The position numbers were made by a program, and so were the translations under genes. Positions 49,679-59,358 of a DNA stretch of 64,000 nucleotides are shown one piece after another; the first letter of the stretch is position 1; each line of letters begins with the position of its first letter. Location: NCBI GenBank assembly GCA_003153315.1, contig PLYA01000036.1, positions 141,858-205,857 of the forward strand, in the 5' to 3' direction. A model generated the notes under the pieces. The model made no database searches, was not told the origin of the DNA, and worked only from the letters and a program-made list of their open reading frames with translations. Source of the stretch: Bacteroidota bacterium (GTDB lineage: Bacteria > Bacteroidota > Bacteroidia > B-17B0 > Aurantibacillaceae).

Positions 49679-50446
49679 TTACTTAACGGTTACATATATC
49701 CAGTTACCAAATATGTAATGTACCGCACCATCTGTAAAAACAGCTTTTTTTGCATTGGTACTTTTGTTTGGGGTGCTGGCTCTTCCGGTAGCCGGCGGGG
49801 TGCTTACGCTTGCACCGGTACCTGTTTTCTTTTTACGTGGCACAGGTACAATAGTAGCTTCCCTAATGGCTATGATGGTTCCGCTTTTCAGGTTAGTAAT
49901 ACTTGCATCTGCTGTCAGACTAATAATGTATTCGGGGTTTGGAGTTGCAGGTGGTATATCTTTAGTAGGCGTAACCCCATACTGGCGTATATAGGTTGCC
50001 CTTACCCCAACCGATTTAGTAGTAAGGTCAATCTCACCTGCAATGGTAGAAGTACCTTTAAATATTTTTGGCCCTCTAACACCTTTCTTTTTTAGTCTAA
50101 ACCCGCAACGGGTTACCACCACATTACCTGCGGTAATGTCTCCGGCAGTTACGGCAGCCGCATTTGCCACGCCTTTCATATAACCCACGTTTTGGTTATA
50201 CAGGGCTACTACTATGTTTTTTTGTGTAGTAACCTGCCCGCTGGTATAGGTAGGCGGCGAGGCATGATAACCTGTATACATGGTTTGCAGGGTGTTTGCC
50301 GCACCGTGCAAAACAAGGTCGGTTATGGGTGCACCGCCTGCAACGGCATCTCCGCTGGTGTGAATAAGTAACGCATCGTTAATCAGCGTTTCAGTAGGTG
50401 TTTCTGCACTTACTTCTAATACTTGAATTTTTCCTAAGTTTTTCAT
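49679..50446 (-). CDS. Orphan protein D (array-associated)
   Basis: 255 aa, no signal peptide, start 'MKNLGKIQVLEVSAET'. Helical Ala/Thr-rich N-half ('DAVAGGAPITDLVLHGAAN', 'YHASPPTYTSGQ'), then 'GFRLKKKGVRGPKIFKG' and a beta-rich segment. A Lys/Thr/Pro linker (about 205-230) precedes the terminal strand 'HYIFGNWIYVTVK'. Not recognised. Like proteins A-C it has a neighbouring 21-bp array, no export signal and a low-complexity linker. Confidence 0.75.
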   Translation of the reverse strand: MKNLGKIQVLEVSAETPTETLINDALLIHTSGDAVAGGAPITDLVLHGAANTLQTMYTGYHASPPTYTSGQVTTQKNIVVALYNQNVGYMKGVANAAAVTAGDITAGNVVVTRCGFRLKKKGVRGPKIFKGTSTIAGEIDLTTKSVGVRATYIRQYGVTPTKDIPPATPNPEYIISLTADASITNLKSGTIIAIREATIVPVPRKKKTGTGASVSTPPATGRASTPNKSTNAKKAVFTDGAVHYIFGNWIYVTVK

Positions 50447-50686
50447 GGCTTTTTGTTTTTAGTTTAAATTATTTTTGATTAAAATAGGGTTACCAACTAT
50501 TGTGCCAAACGCATAAAAACAGCATTCATAAATTAAGTTAAAAACAGTAAAATAAATGTAACTTTTTTTAAAAGCCCCGTCAATCAATAGATTGGAGGCT
50601 ATTTAGATAAACAATTATTTTAAATGAACTCGAATAATTTTTGCGGATGTTTCTTATTGAGCGTACATTTGTTATAGAAATAGTAG

Positions 50687-51820
50687 ATGCATAAAATACC
50701 CTTCGATTTTATTCTTGATTATTTGCATCCTAAAAAAGTTACTGTTAAACCCTTTTTTGGTTGTTATGGTTTATACGTAGATAACAAGATGGTGTTTCTT
50801 TTGCGCGATAGAAAAATAAAACCAGAGAAGAATGGTGTTTGGGTAGCAACTACGCCCGAGCATTCCGAATCAGTTTCAAAGGCATTGCCATCTGTGCATC
50901 GCGACTTAAAACTAATTGAGAAAAAATCGAAGAATACCTGGTTACTTATTTCAGTTGAAGATGATAATTTTGAAAGCCTTGTAATTAAAGCCTGTGAGAT
51001 GATAGTAAAAGGAGATAAAAGAATTGGGAAAATTACTAAAAGCAGTTTACTTGTATTGGTTTTACTTCTTAGCTATACTGTTTGTTTCTCTCAGGGTTTT
51101 AAAACAACCGACACGACCTTTCTTAATGAAAATAAAATTCAGTCTATTACTTTTTCTACTAATAAACTAAGAGACAGTACGGTTTATTATTCGCAAAAAA
51201 CAAACGAAAAAACTGCAACCTTTATATATAAAGGGAATGGTAGCGAGGGCACCTGGGTATTTTACGATAAGGAAGGTTATAAAACAAGTAGGTACTTTGT
51301 TAGTAATAATAAAAAAACAGGGCCTGCTGTATTCTATTACAAAAGCGGGAAAGTATCAACGGAAGAGTTTTACGAAAATAATTTAAGGGAAGGTAAAGCA
51401 ACCTTATACTTTGAAAGCGGAGCTATAAGATGGCAGGGCAATTACAGCAAAAATAAACTGAACGGAGAAAGCCTGCACTATTATAAAAACGGAAAGCTTC
51501 AATTTGCAGGCTTGTATAAAGATGGAAGGATGAGCGGTGTGCGATTGTGCTATACTGAATTTGGAACACTATGCGACGGTTTGTTTGTAATACGCGATGA
51601 GAATAACTTATTAGAAAGAGAAGGGATATGTATAACCGGAAAGCCCGAAGGTGAAGTAAAACAGTATAATAATGGCAAGCTTGTGAAAACAGTTATTTAT
51701 AAAGATGGGAAACCCGATGGCTTAACACATCGCTATAAAAATGATAAGATAGTTTCAACAGAGTTGTATAAGAACGGGAAATTTAAAAAAGACATTACAG
51801 GAGAATCTGAGGGGAATTAA
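50687..51820 (+). CDS. TfoX/YjbR-like domain fused to a MORN-repeat protein
   Basis: 377 aa. Residues 1-115 are a small cytoplasmic domain of the TfoX-N/YjbR type ('KPFFGCYGLYVDNKMVFLLR', 'WVATTPEHSESVSKAL', 'CEMIVKGDKRIGK'). Residues ~117-138 ('SSLLVLVLLLSYTVCFSQ') look like a normal signal peptide, now internal. After it come MORN-type repeats ('GTWVFYDKEG', 'GPAVFYYKSGKV', 'GKATLYFESGAI', 'GESLHYYKNGKL') as in toxin-antitoxin-like or envelope proteins. It reads as two genes joined in frame. The second gene's start may be the ATT at codon 114 (ATT GGG AAA), one base from ATG. A frameshift or assembly error cannot be excluded. Confidence 0.75.
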   Translation: MHKIPFDFILDYLHPKKVTVKPFFGCYGLYVDNKMVFLLRDRKIKPEKNGVWVATTPEHSESVSKALPSVHRDLKLIEKKSKNTWLLISVEDDNFESLVIKACEMIVKGDKRIGKITKSSLLVLVLLLSYTVCFSQGFKTTDTTFLNENKIQSITFSTNKLRDSTVYYSQKTNEKTATFIYKGNGSEGTWVFYDKEGYKTSRYFVSNNKKTGPAVFYYKSGKVSTEEFYENNLREGKATLYFESGAIRWQGNYSKNKLNGESLHYYKNGKLQFAGLYKDGRMSGVRLCYTEFGTLCDGLFVIRDENNLLEREGICITGKPEGEVKQYNNGKLVKTVIYKDGKPDGLTHRYKNDKIVSTELYKNGKFKKDITGESEGN

Positions 51821-51838
51821 AAATTAATCTTAACACAT

Positions 51839-52411
51839 ATGCACAACAATTATTTAGATAGTGCCAAAAAGCAATTTGAGTATTACAAACTGCTTGGCGA
51901 AAAAACATTTGCGCAGCTAAACGAAGAGCAACTCTTTTGGAAGTATAACGAAGAGAGCAACAACATAGCTACGATTGTAAAACACCTTACGGGCAATATG
52001 CTATCGCGCTGGACAGATTTTTTAACGACAGACGGAGAAAAAGAAACACGCAACCGCGAAGTCGAATTTGAAAACGATGTAAAAGACAAGCAAGCGTTAA
52101 TGGCTATATGGAACAAGGGTTGGGATTGTTTGTTTAGTGCATTAAACTCAATCAATGAAAGTAATTTTAATACCCTTATTTATATCCGCAATCAGGAGCA
52201 CACTATTGTTGATGCTGTAAACAGGCAACTATGCCACTATGCATATCATGTAGGGCAAATAGTGTTTATAGGTAAAATGGTAACAGATACTAAATGGACT
52301 TCTTTATCTATCCCTCGTGGTAACTCTAAACAGTATAATGAAGAAAAGTTTTCCCAGCCAAAACACAAAGGGCATTTCTCGGATGACTATCTTAAAAAAG
52401 ACAAGAAATAA
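51839..52411 (+). CDS. DinB-like protein (DUF1572 family)
   Basis: 190 aa, all-helical. His residues at the positions of the DinB/YfiT metal site ('IVKHLTGNMLSRW' and 'CHYAYHVGQIVFIGK') and the 'WTSLSIPRGNS' end are typical of DUF1572. Enzymes of this superfamily are often thiol-dependent; the reaction here is unknown. Precedes pirin by 6 bases. Confidence 0.85.
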   Translation: MHNNYLDSAKKQFEYYKLLGEKTFAQLNEEQLFWKYNEESNNIATIVKHLTGNMLSRWTDFLTTDGEKETRNREVEFENDVKDKQALMAIWNKGWDCLFSALNSINESNFNTLIYIRNQEHTIVDAVNRQLCHYAYHVGQIVFIGKMVTDTKWTSLSIPRGNSKQYNEEKFSQPKHKGHFSDDYLKKDKK

Positions 52412-52417
52412 ATTGCA

Positions 52418-53296
52418 ATGAAAACAAAACAAGTCAAACATATATTTACGCCACCACCCGCGCATATGGTAGGTGATGGTTTTAAGGTACATAACTTTTT
52501 TCCTTACATCCCACAAATTGGTAAGCAGGGTATGAGTCCATTTTTTTTGTTGGATTACAATTCAAAGGTAACCCTTACGCCTACTGATAAACCAAGAGGT
52601 GTGGGCGTACATCCGCACAGGGGTTTTGAAACAGTCACGATTGCTTATCATGGTAAAGTTGCCCATCACGATAGTGCAGGCAACAGCGGAGTAATTGAAG
52701 AAGGCGATGTGCAATGGATGACTGCCGCATCGGGTGTATTACATAAAGAATACCACGAAAAAGAATTCAGCAAGAAAGGTGGCTTCTTTCAAATGGTGCA
52801 GCTGTGGGTAAACCTGCCTGCTAAATATAAAATGAGCAAGCCCAAATACCAGGAAATAACCAACAAGCAAATGCCCAAATATAAACTGCCAAACAATGGC
52901 GGACATATAGACATTATTGCCGGAGAGTTTATGGGCTTAAAAGGACCTGCCTTTACATTTACTCCTATTGAGATGTATAACATGAAGCTTAAGAAAGGGG
53001 CGAACATAAAACTGAATTTCCCAGAACATTATAATACTGGCATATTGATGGTAGAAGGAAATACTACCATTAACGAAAGCGATAACGCGCCCGCTAATAA
53101 CTTTGTGTTCTTTAAAAATGAAGGCGAGGAGATAACCGTTGCCGCAAATGAAGACAGTGTTTTGTTGGTATTAAGCGGAGAACCTATTAAAGAACCTATT
53201 GCAGCACATGGTCCATTCTTAATGAACACCATGCAGGAGATTCAGCAAGCCATGATAGATTTTAATGACGGCAAGTTTGGCGAGTTAGCCGATTAG
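52418..53296 (+). CDS. Pirin family protein
   Basis: 292 aa bicupin. The metal-binding set is visible in 'HPHRGFETVTI', 'GKVAHHDSAGNSG' and 'MTAASGVLHKEYHE' (three His and one Glu); the second cupin ('YNTGILMVEGN') lacks a full set. Some pirins are quercetinases, others redox sensors; the role here is open. Confidence 0.92.
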   Translation: MKTKQVKHIFTPPPAHMVGDGFKVHNFFPYIPQIGKQGMSPFFLLDYNSKVTLTPTDKPRGVGVHPHRGFETVTIAYHGKVAHHDSAGNSGVIEEGDVQWMTAASGVLHKEYHEKEFSKKGGFFQMVQLWVNLPAKYKMSKPKYQEITNKQMPKYKLPNNGGHIDIIAGEFMGLKGPAFTFTPIEMYNMKLKKGANIKLNFPEHYNTGILMVEGNTTINESDNAPANNFVFFKNEGEEITVAANEDSVLLVLSGEPIKEPIAAHGPFLMNTMQEIQQAMIDFNDGKFGELAD

Positions 53297-53302
53297 TAAG
53301 TA

Positions 53303-53797
53303 CTACTTAAACTCTTTAGGGTAAAGTGTAAAATCGTTTTCCAGTTTTTTTTTGAAGACATCCTTCCATTTGTTTGTGTTCGAAATCATGTGCAAAACAC
53401 CGCCCGTAGGAATATTGTCTGCATAAGAATCAGACACTTCATTAAAGAAATTAGTAAGCTCAGGGTTGTGCCCGAATAAAATAACAGTATTAAAATTATC
53501 CGGTAATTGATTAAATAGTTGCTTTAAGTTCTTAAGGCTTGTCTCGTATATCTTTTTCCTAATGGTTATTTTTTCTACATCGTACTTAAAGGCATTAGCA
53601 AAAATAAGGGCAGTAGAGTACGCTCTGATAGCAGGACTGGTGAGCCAATAATCGGGAGCTTCCATCTTTTTAAGAAGTTGTTTAGATGTTACCCGGGCAT
53701 CCGTGTATCCGCTTTCGCTAAGCGGACGATGCAAATCTTCCAAGTTCTCATTTCCCCAATCAGATTTTGCGTGGCGCACAATAGTTATAGTCTTCAT
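53303..53797 (-). CDS. SixA-like histidine phosphatase
   Basis: 164 aa, histidine phosphatase superfamily. 'TIVRHAKSDWGN' carries the catalytic RHA motif, 'RPLSESGYTDA' follows, and 'VILFGHNPEL' holds the second His. Possible phosphohistidine phosphatase. It lies 15 bases downstream of uvrA on the same strand. Confidence 0.9.
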   Translation of the reverse strand: MKTITIVRHAKSDWGNENLEDLHRPLSESGYTDARVTSKQLLKKMEAPDYWLTSPAIRAYSTALIFANAFKYDVEKITIRKKIYETSLKNLKQLFNQLPDNFNTVILFGHNPELTNFFNEVSDSYADNIPTGGVLHMISNTNKWKDVFKKKLENDFTLYPKEFK

Positions 53798-53812
53798 GCA
53801 AGAAAATTTTAG

Positions 53813-56659
53813 CTAATTTATCAATTCTTTCTTTAAAAACTTAGCCGTAAAGCTTTCTTTATGCTTAATTATCTCCTCGGGTGTTCCTGTGCAAAGTATT
53901 TGTCCACCTCTTGCACCACCCTCGGGGCCCATATCAATTATATAATCGGCCATTTTAATAATATCCAGGTTGTGTTCTATTACCAAAACGGTATTTCCGT
54001 TCTCCACTAACCTGTTGAGCACATCCAATAAAATGCGTATGTCTTCAAAGTGTAAACCTGTAGTAGGCTCGTCAAGTATATAAAAGGTTTTTCCGGTATC
54101 TTTTTTGCTAAGCTCAGTAGCCAGCTTTACCCGTTGTGCTTCTCCACCGCTTAAGGTGGTAGCTTGTTGTCCTAACGTAATATACCCCAGTCCAACATCG
54201 TGCAGTGTTTTTATTCTTTGATTGATATAAGGGACGTGTTCAAAAAACTCAACCGCCTGATCAATGGTCATGTTCAGCACATCATTAATTGACTTTCCTT
54301 TATAACGCACTTCAAGCGTTTCTCTGTTATAACGCTTACCCTGACACTCATCGCAAAGCACATACACATCGGGTAAGAAATTCATTTCAATGGTTTTCAT
54401 ACCTGCACCGCCACAGGTTTCACATCTTCCTCCTTTTACGTTAAAAGAAAACCTTCCGGGTTTATAACCTCGAATATTTGCTTCGGGTAAGGAAGCGAAT
54501 AGATTACGTATATCATCAAACACCTTTGTATAAGTTGCCGGGTTACTTCGAGGTGTTCTGCCAATAGGCGATTGATCTATTTCAATGATTTTATCAATGT
54601 GTTCAAGCCCTGTTATTGATTTATAAGGAAGTGGTTTTGTTTCTGATTTGTAAAAATAATGGCTAAGAATCGGATATAATGTTTCATTAATCAATGTTGA
54701 TTTACCACTCCCCGAAATACCCGTTATACCAATAAAACAACCCAAAGGAAGTTCAATAGATACATTTTTTAAGTTGTTGCCTGTGGCTCCTTTTAACACA
54801 ATTTTCTTGCCGTTACCTTTTCTTCTTTGTTTGGGTACGACAATTTCTTTTTTACCTGTAATGTATTGAGCGGTAACAGTAGAGCTTTCAACTAATGCTT
54901 TTGGGGTTGATGCAGCTACAATATTTCCTCCATGGATACCGGCACCCGGACCAATATCAATTACATAATCTGCGGCAAGCATAATATCTTTATCGTGTTC
55001 AACCACCAACACGGAATTCCCGGCATCGCGCAAATTCTTCAAAGCAGTTATTAATCTTTCATTATCACGCTGATGCAAGCCAATACTGGGTTCATCCAAA
55101 ATGTATAAAACCCCAACCAACTGTGAACCAATTTGCGTGGCAAGCCTTATACGTTGTGCTTCTCCACCCGATAGAGAACGGGAACTTAAATTTAAAGAAA
55201 CATAGTCCAATCCTACTTCTAATAAGAATCCAATGCGTGCGCGTATCTCTTTCAATATTTCTTTTGATATGATTTGTTGCGATTTGCTTAATCGCTTTTC
55301 TATATCTTTAAAAAACAAATTCAACGAGGCAATATCTAATTGAGATAATTCAGCGATATTCTTTTTGTCTATTTTAAAATAAAGCGTTTCTTTCTTTAAA
55401 CGGGTTCCGTTACATTCAGGACAATTAATTTTATTTGTAAAGCCCTGCACCCAACGCTGCATGGCAGGTGAGGGGTTTTCTTCTGCTTGTTTGCTTATAA
55501 AGTTTGCTATGCCTTCAAAAGCTACGGAATATCCTTCGGCATTTCCTTCTGTCTTTACTTTAAATAACTCGTCGCTTCCATACAAAATAATATTTACGGC
55601 TGCCTCGTCAATATCTTCAAAAGGTGTATCAAGTGTAAAACCATAAGTGTGTCCAATGGCTTCTAACTGATTAAAAATCCATCCTTTTTTATAATCACCT
55701 AAAATAGAGATAGCTCCTTTCTTAATGGATAGTTTAGGGTTGGTTACGATTTTATGAATATCTATTTCACAGATAACACCAAGTCCGTTGCATTTAGGGC
55801 AGGCGCCATATGGAGAGTTGAAAGAAAATAAATTAGGAGCAGGTTCGTCATAAGAAATACCACTGGTAGGACACATTAAAAAGCGACTAAAAAACTGCGC
55901 TTTAAGTTTTGAATTCTTTTTCTCATCATGCTCCAAAACCATTATTGTGCCCTTAGCCTGCTTCATTCCTGTTTGTAATGATTGTGCCAAACGTGCTCGA
56001 ATGTTATTTGCTACTTCTAATCTATCAATTACAATTTCTATATCGTGAATTTTATAGCGGTCTAATTGCATTTTAGCCACAATATCTTTTATCTCACCAT
56101 CTATACGAACCTTGGTAAAGCCTAATTTTCTTATTTGTTCGAACAACTCCCGATAATGTCCTTTACGGCCTTTTACAACAGGGGCAAGAATATTTATTTT
56201 CTTCTTATTGTATTTTTCAATAATTAAATCAATAATCTGTTCATCAGAATATCGCACCATTTTTTCTCCCGTAACATAAGAGAATGCCTCTCCCGCTCTT
56301 GCAAACAACAAACGTAAAAAATCATAAATCTCTGTTATCGTACCAACTGTAGAGCGAGGGTTTTTACTTACCGTTTTTTGTTCTATAGAAATTACCGGAG
56401 ATAGTCCGGTTATTTTATCTACATCAGGTCGCTCTAAGTTTCCTAAAAACTGACGGGCATATGAATTAAATGTTTCAATATATCTTCTTTGTCCTTCAGC
56501 ATAAATGGTATCAAATGCCAATGAAGACTTTCCGCTACCGCTAAGTCCGGTAATAACAACCAATTTATTGCGAGGAATACTTACATCAATATTTTTAAGA
56601 TTGTGTGCCCGCGCTCCAATTACATGGATAAATTCTTCTTCGTTAATGAGGTTGCTCAT
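53813..56659 (-). CDS. uvrA: Excinuclease ABC subunit A
   Basis: 948 aa, DNA-damage recognition ATPase of nucleotide excision repair. Two ABC modules: Walker A '[19 protein letters not shown]' and '[16 protein letters not shown]', signatures 'LSGGEAQRI' and 'LSGGEAQRV', and '[11 protein letters not shown]' and '[11 protein letters not shown]'. Zinc-binding CxxC pairs ('CPKCNGLG', 'CPECNGTR', 'CETCGGAG', 'CDECQGKR') are all present. Its start overlaps the end of the transglycosylase gene by 17 bases, tying it to the polysaccharide run. Confidence 0.97.
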   Translation of the reverse strand: MSNLINEEEFIHVIGARAHNLKNIDVSIPRNKLVVITGLSGSGKSSLAFDTIYAEGQRRYIETFNSYARQFLGNLERPDVDKITGLSPVISIEQKTVSKNPRSTVGTITEIYDFLRLLFARAGEAFSYVTGEKMVRYSDEQIIDLIIEKYNKKKINILAPVVKGRKGHYRELFEQIRKLGFTKVRIDGEIKDIVAKMQLDRYKIHDIEIVIDRLEVANNIRARLAQSLQTGMKQAKGTIMVLEHDEKKNSKLKAQFFSRFLMCPTSGISYDEPAPNLFSFNSPYGACPKCNGLGVICEIDIHKIVTNPKLSIKKGAISILGDYKKGWIFNQLEAIGHTYGFTLDTPFEDIDEAAVNIILYGSDELFKVKTEGNAEGYSVAFEGIANFISKQAEENPSPAMQRWVQGFTNKINCPECNGTRLKKETLYFKIDKKNIAELSQLDIASLNLFFKDIEKRLSKSQQIISKEILKEIRARIGFLLEVGLDYVSLNLSSRSLSGGEAQRIRLATQIGSQLVGVLYILDEPSIGLHQRDNERLITALKNLRDAGNSVLVVEHDKDIMLAADYVIDIGPGAGIHGGNIVAASTPKALVESSTVTAQYITGKKEIVVPKQRRKGNGKKIVLKGATGNNLKNVSIELPLGCFIGITGISGSGKSTLINETLYPILSHYFYKSETKPLPYKSITGLEHIDKIIEIDQSPIGRTPRSNPATYTKVFDDIRNLFASLPEANIRGYKPGRFSFNVKGGRCETCGGAGMKTIEMNFLPDVYVLCDECQGKRYNRETLEVRYKGKSINDVLNMTIDQAVEFFEHVPYINQRIKTLHDVGLGYITLGQQATTLSGGEAQRVKLATELSKKDTGKTFYILDEPTTGLHFEDIRILLDVLNRLVENGNTVLVIEHNLDIIKMADYIIDMGPEGGARGGQILCTGTPEEIIKHKESFTAKFLKKELIN

Positions 56660-57731
56660 TTCTTTCGGTATCTTTTTTCAGGTTTAAATTCTTTGTTTCT
56701 TTTTCAGAGTCAATTGACAAAGAAACGGAATCGGGCATTATGTTTTTTTGCAAGGTTGCTGAGTCTATATTTTCTCTAACCAAATCTCCTTCAAAGTACG
56801 TGAATCCATTTTTTAAATATTCTTTTTTAGGAAAGTTTATGGCGTATGTTTTCTTATTAGGATTGGACAATGTATTCTTCCGTAACCAGGGATTAAAAAC
56901 TTTGAGCAGATTGTAGGTATATCCTAAAGAAACTGAAAATCTTGATAAATCAGTAATAGCGGTATCTACTTTAAAAGTGGTTAGTGGTATGCCGTAAAAA
57001 CTTTTTGATAGTCCCAACTTACGTTTAGAAGAATTTTCTACCAGGGTTTTTAATGCCAATACGCGATACAAGTACTTTGCCGTTTCTTTATTCAGTATTA
57101 AATCATAATAATTTTTAGATTTTTGTTTTTTTAATTGTTGTTCTATTCCACCCATACCCAAGTTATAAGCTGCTGCTGAAATAGTCCAGCTGCCAAATTT
57201 TTTATAAGCCTCTTTAAAAAATTTGCAGGCAGCCTCTGTGCTTTTTTCTACACTATAGCGTTCATCTACTTCCTCATTAATTTCCAACCCATAGTTTGCT
57301 CCGGTACTTGGCACAAATTGCCAAAAACCCGCTGCACCTTGTGACGATTGTGAGTTAGTAAGGTTACTTTCTTCTAAAGCAATGTACTTTATGTCATCCG
57401 GGATATTATTTCCTTTTAAAACAGCTTCAATGGGTGGAAACCAGAGCCTGCAACGTTTAAGTAAAACAAAGGCAGATGACGATGAATTTCCTGAAAACTC
57501 TTTGTCTAAATTTTCTTTAATACTATAATCGTTTTGAGGAAGAGCCTCTCCTGCAAAATGAATGTCTTTTGGGATACTTAATCCAAAAAGGCTTTCAGCC
57601 GGATTTAAATAATCTGTATTAACTTCTTCGCAATAGAAATATTTTTTCGATACAAAGTTTATTAGAAATAATAATATGAAAAACACTATGAATAAAACAA
57701 GCGATTTTATTTTTATCTTAATGTTAACCAT
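56643..57731 (-). CDS. Membrane-anchored lytic transglycosylase
   Basis: 362 aa from the ATG at 57731; the frame extends to 57791 but would lie inside the preceding gene. One N-terminal membrane helix ('[17 protein letters not shown]'). The SLT domain (about 115-250) has catalytic Glu in 'YIALEESN', then '[17 protein letters not shown]' and '[10 protein letters not shown]', the MltD-like form. No LysM domain is seen. It cleaves peptidoglycan, perhaps to let the polysaccharide machinery through. Overlaps both neighbours (8 and 17 bases). Confidence 0.87.
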   Translation of the reverse strand: MVNIKIKIKSLVLFIVFFILLFLINFVSKKYFYCEEVNTDYLNPAESLFGLSIPKDIHFAGEALPQNDYSIKENLDKEFSGNSSSSAFVLLKRCRLWFPPIEAVLKGNNIPDDIKYIALEESNLTNSQSSQGAAGFWQFVPSTGANYGLEINEEVDERYSVEKSTEAACKFFKEAYKKFGSWTISAAAYNLGMGGIEQQLKKQKSKNYYDLILNKETAKYLYRVLALKTLVENSSKRKLGLSKSFYGIPLTTFKVDTAITDLSRFSVSLGYTYNLLKVFNPWLRKNTLSNPNKKTYAINFPKKEYLKNGFTYFEGDLVRENIDSATLQKNIMPDSVSLSIDSEKETKNLNLKKDTERNEQPH

Positions 57732-58809
57732 GACGTTTTTGCCTTGTAAGATAGAGCAAAGACGAAAACAATAAAACAGGATAAATCGCAAATATTAACG
57801 AGCGCAGTAAATTAAACCCCGTTTGATTGATAAGTAATAAGGCTAGGACCGCCCCGATTAGGTTTATTATAAAAAAGATAAAGGCTATTTTTTTTTCGGA
57901 AATCCCATAATAAAACAAATTATGCGTAGTGTGATCTTTGCCCCCAACAAAAGGGGAAGTGCCTTTTAATATTCGATTAATTATTACAATGGCTGTATCG
58001 GTAAGGGGCATTATAAAAACTAAAACCACTATGATTAAATTATTTATAGGATAAATAACTGGGAAATTACCTTTCTCTATAACAGGGGTATTCCAACAAA
58101 ATTCTATTCCACAAAACGCTAAAAATATTCCAAGAAACTGGCTTCCACTATCTCCCATAAACATTTTTGATGGATGCCAATTATACGCTAAAAAACCAAA
58201 CAAACTTCCAATAACAGCAATAACAATTAAGGTTATTGATTGTGTTTCTAGATTCATCTGTACACTAAAAAAAACAACAAACAAACAAATGATTATTGTT
58301 GTAATTGTAGATATTCCATCCATATTATCAAGCATATTAATAGAATTCATTAAAGCCACAACCCATACAAGTGTTAGGGAGTAATTTAGAAACTCACTTT
58401 CAAAAGTATTTATCTTAGTTCCTGTACTTATAAGTATAATGCCGCATACACATTGTATAATAAACTTTACAAGTGGCTTTGTGTCGTATGCATCATCAGC
58501 CATACCCATTAAAAATGCTGCTGTAACAGCATATAAAAGCCCCACAATTTTTAAAGTGGAGAATAACCCTTGTTTACCCTGCGTTATAATTTCTAAAAAA
58601 ATAAAGGCAAATAAAAAAACTATATAAAATGATAGCCCTCCAAGAGCCGGTTTGGCTGTCGAATTCCAACGTATTTGAACGCTATTGTTTTTACGGGTAC
58701 CTAAATTTTTAGAAAAATTTAGAAGTAATTCATTTATTAAAATAGAAAAAATTAAAGTTCCACAAAATAGCAGCGTATATAATAAGGGTATGTTGACTAA
58801 AAAATTCAT
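57724..58809 (-). CDS. WecA/MraY-like polyprenyl-phosphate sugar-phosphate transferase
   Basis: 361 aa, about ten membrane helices. Family motifs: 'STAKPALGGLSFY', 'GMADDAYDTKPL' (catalytic Asp pair), 'NSINMLDNMDGIS', 'HPSKMFMGDSGSQFLG' and 'GKDHTTHNLFYYG'. It loads the first sugar phosphate onto undecaprenyl phosphate for polysaccharide assembly. The cluster favours WecA-type use over cell-wall MraY. Confidence 0.88.
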   Translation of the reverse strand: MNFLVNIPLLYTLLFCGTLIFSILINELLLNFSKNLGTRKNNSVQIRWNSTAKPALGGLSFYIVFLFAFIFLEIITQGKQGLFSTLKIVGLLYAVTAAFLMGMADDAYDTKPLVKFIIQCVCGIILISTGTKINTFESEFLNYSLTLVWVVALMNSINMLDNMDGISTITTIIICLFVVFFSVQMNLETQSITLIVIAVIGSLFGFLAYNWHPSKMFMGDSGSQFLGIFLAFCGIEFCWNTPVIEKGNFPVIYPINNLIIVVLVFIMPLTDTAIVIINRILKGTSPFVGGKDHTTHNLFYYGISEKKIAFIFFIINLIGAVLALLLINQTGFNLLRSLIFAIYPVLLFSSLLYLTRQKRHG

Positions 58810-58815
58810 TCCTTT

Positions 58816-59358
58816 TTAAAACGGTGAAACAAAATCCTTTAAAGCAACTCCCAATTTATCTTTTTCAGAAAGAAGTGGGTTTTCTATATTCCAATTTATG
58901 TTAATATCCTTGTCATTCCATGCAATCAATCCTTCCGATTCCTTATCATAATAATTATTACACTTGTAATAAAAGATAGTGTTGTCTTGAAGGGTTAAAA
59001 ATCCATGTGCAAAACCTATTGGAATCCAAAACATTATTTTATTTGTTTCGTTTAACTCCAAGGAAAAATGTTGTCCATAAGTTGGAGAATTTTTACGAAT
59101 ATCTACTACAACATCTAGCACCGCCCCTTTTATAACTCGAACCAATTTCCCCTGCGCATGTGGTATTTTTTGAAAATGCATACCACGCAAAACCCCTTTT
59201 TGAGAGAGAGATTGATTGTCTTGAACAAAGGATTCTTTTATCCCAACCTCTTCTAACAATCTCTGATTAAAACTCTCAAAAAAATATCCGCGAGAATCTT
59301 CAAACACTTTTGGTTTTAATATTAGCAATCCTTCTATAAAAGTTTTCTCAACAGTCAT
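58816..59358 (-). CDS. rfbC: dTDP-4-dehydrorhamnose 3,5-epimerase
   Basis: 180 aa. 'FEDSRGYFFESFN', 'GVLRGMHFQ' with catalytic His, 'VVVDIRKNSPTYG' and 'IPIGFAHGFLTL' are all present. Makes dTDP-L-rhamnose precursor. It starts one base after the wzc stop. rfbA, B and D are not in the window. Confidence 0.95.
   Translation of the reverse strand: MTVEKTFIEGLLILKPKVFEDSRGYFFESFNQRLLEEVGIKESFVQDNQSLSQKGVLRGMHFQKIPHAQGKLVRVIKGAVLDVVVDIRKNSPTYGQHFSLELNETNKIMFWIPIGFAHGFLTLQDNTIFYYKCNNYYDKESEGLIAWNDKDININWNIENPLLSEKDKLGVALKDFVSPF

Noticed and set aside
50573..50600. Hairpin (CAATC-aata-GATTG with AGCC/GGCT ends) in the divergent region before 50687
   Set aside because: Not at the end of a gene and lacks a clean T run; possibly chance.
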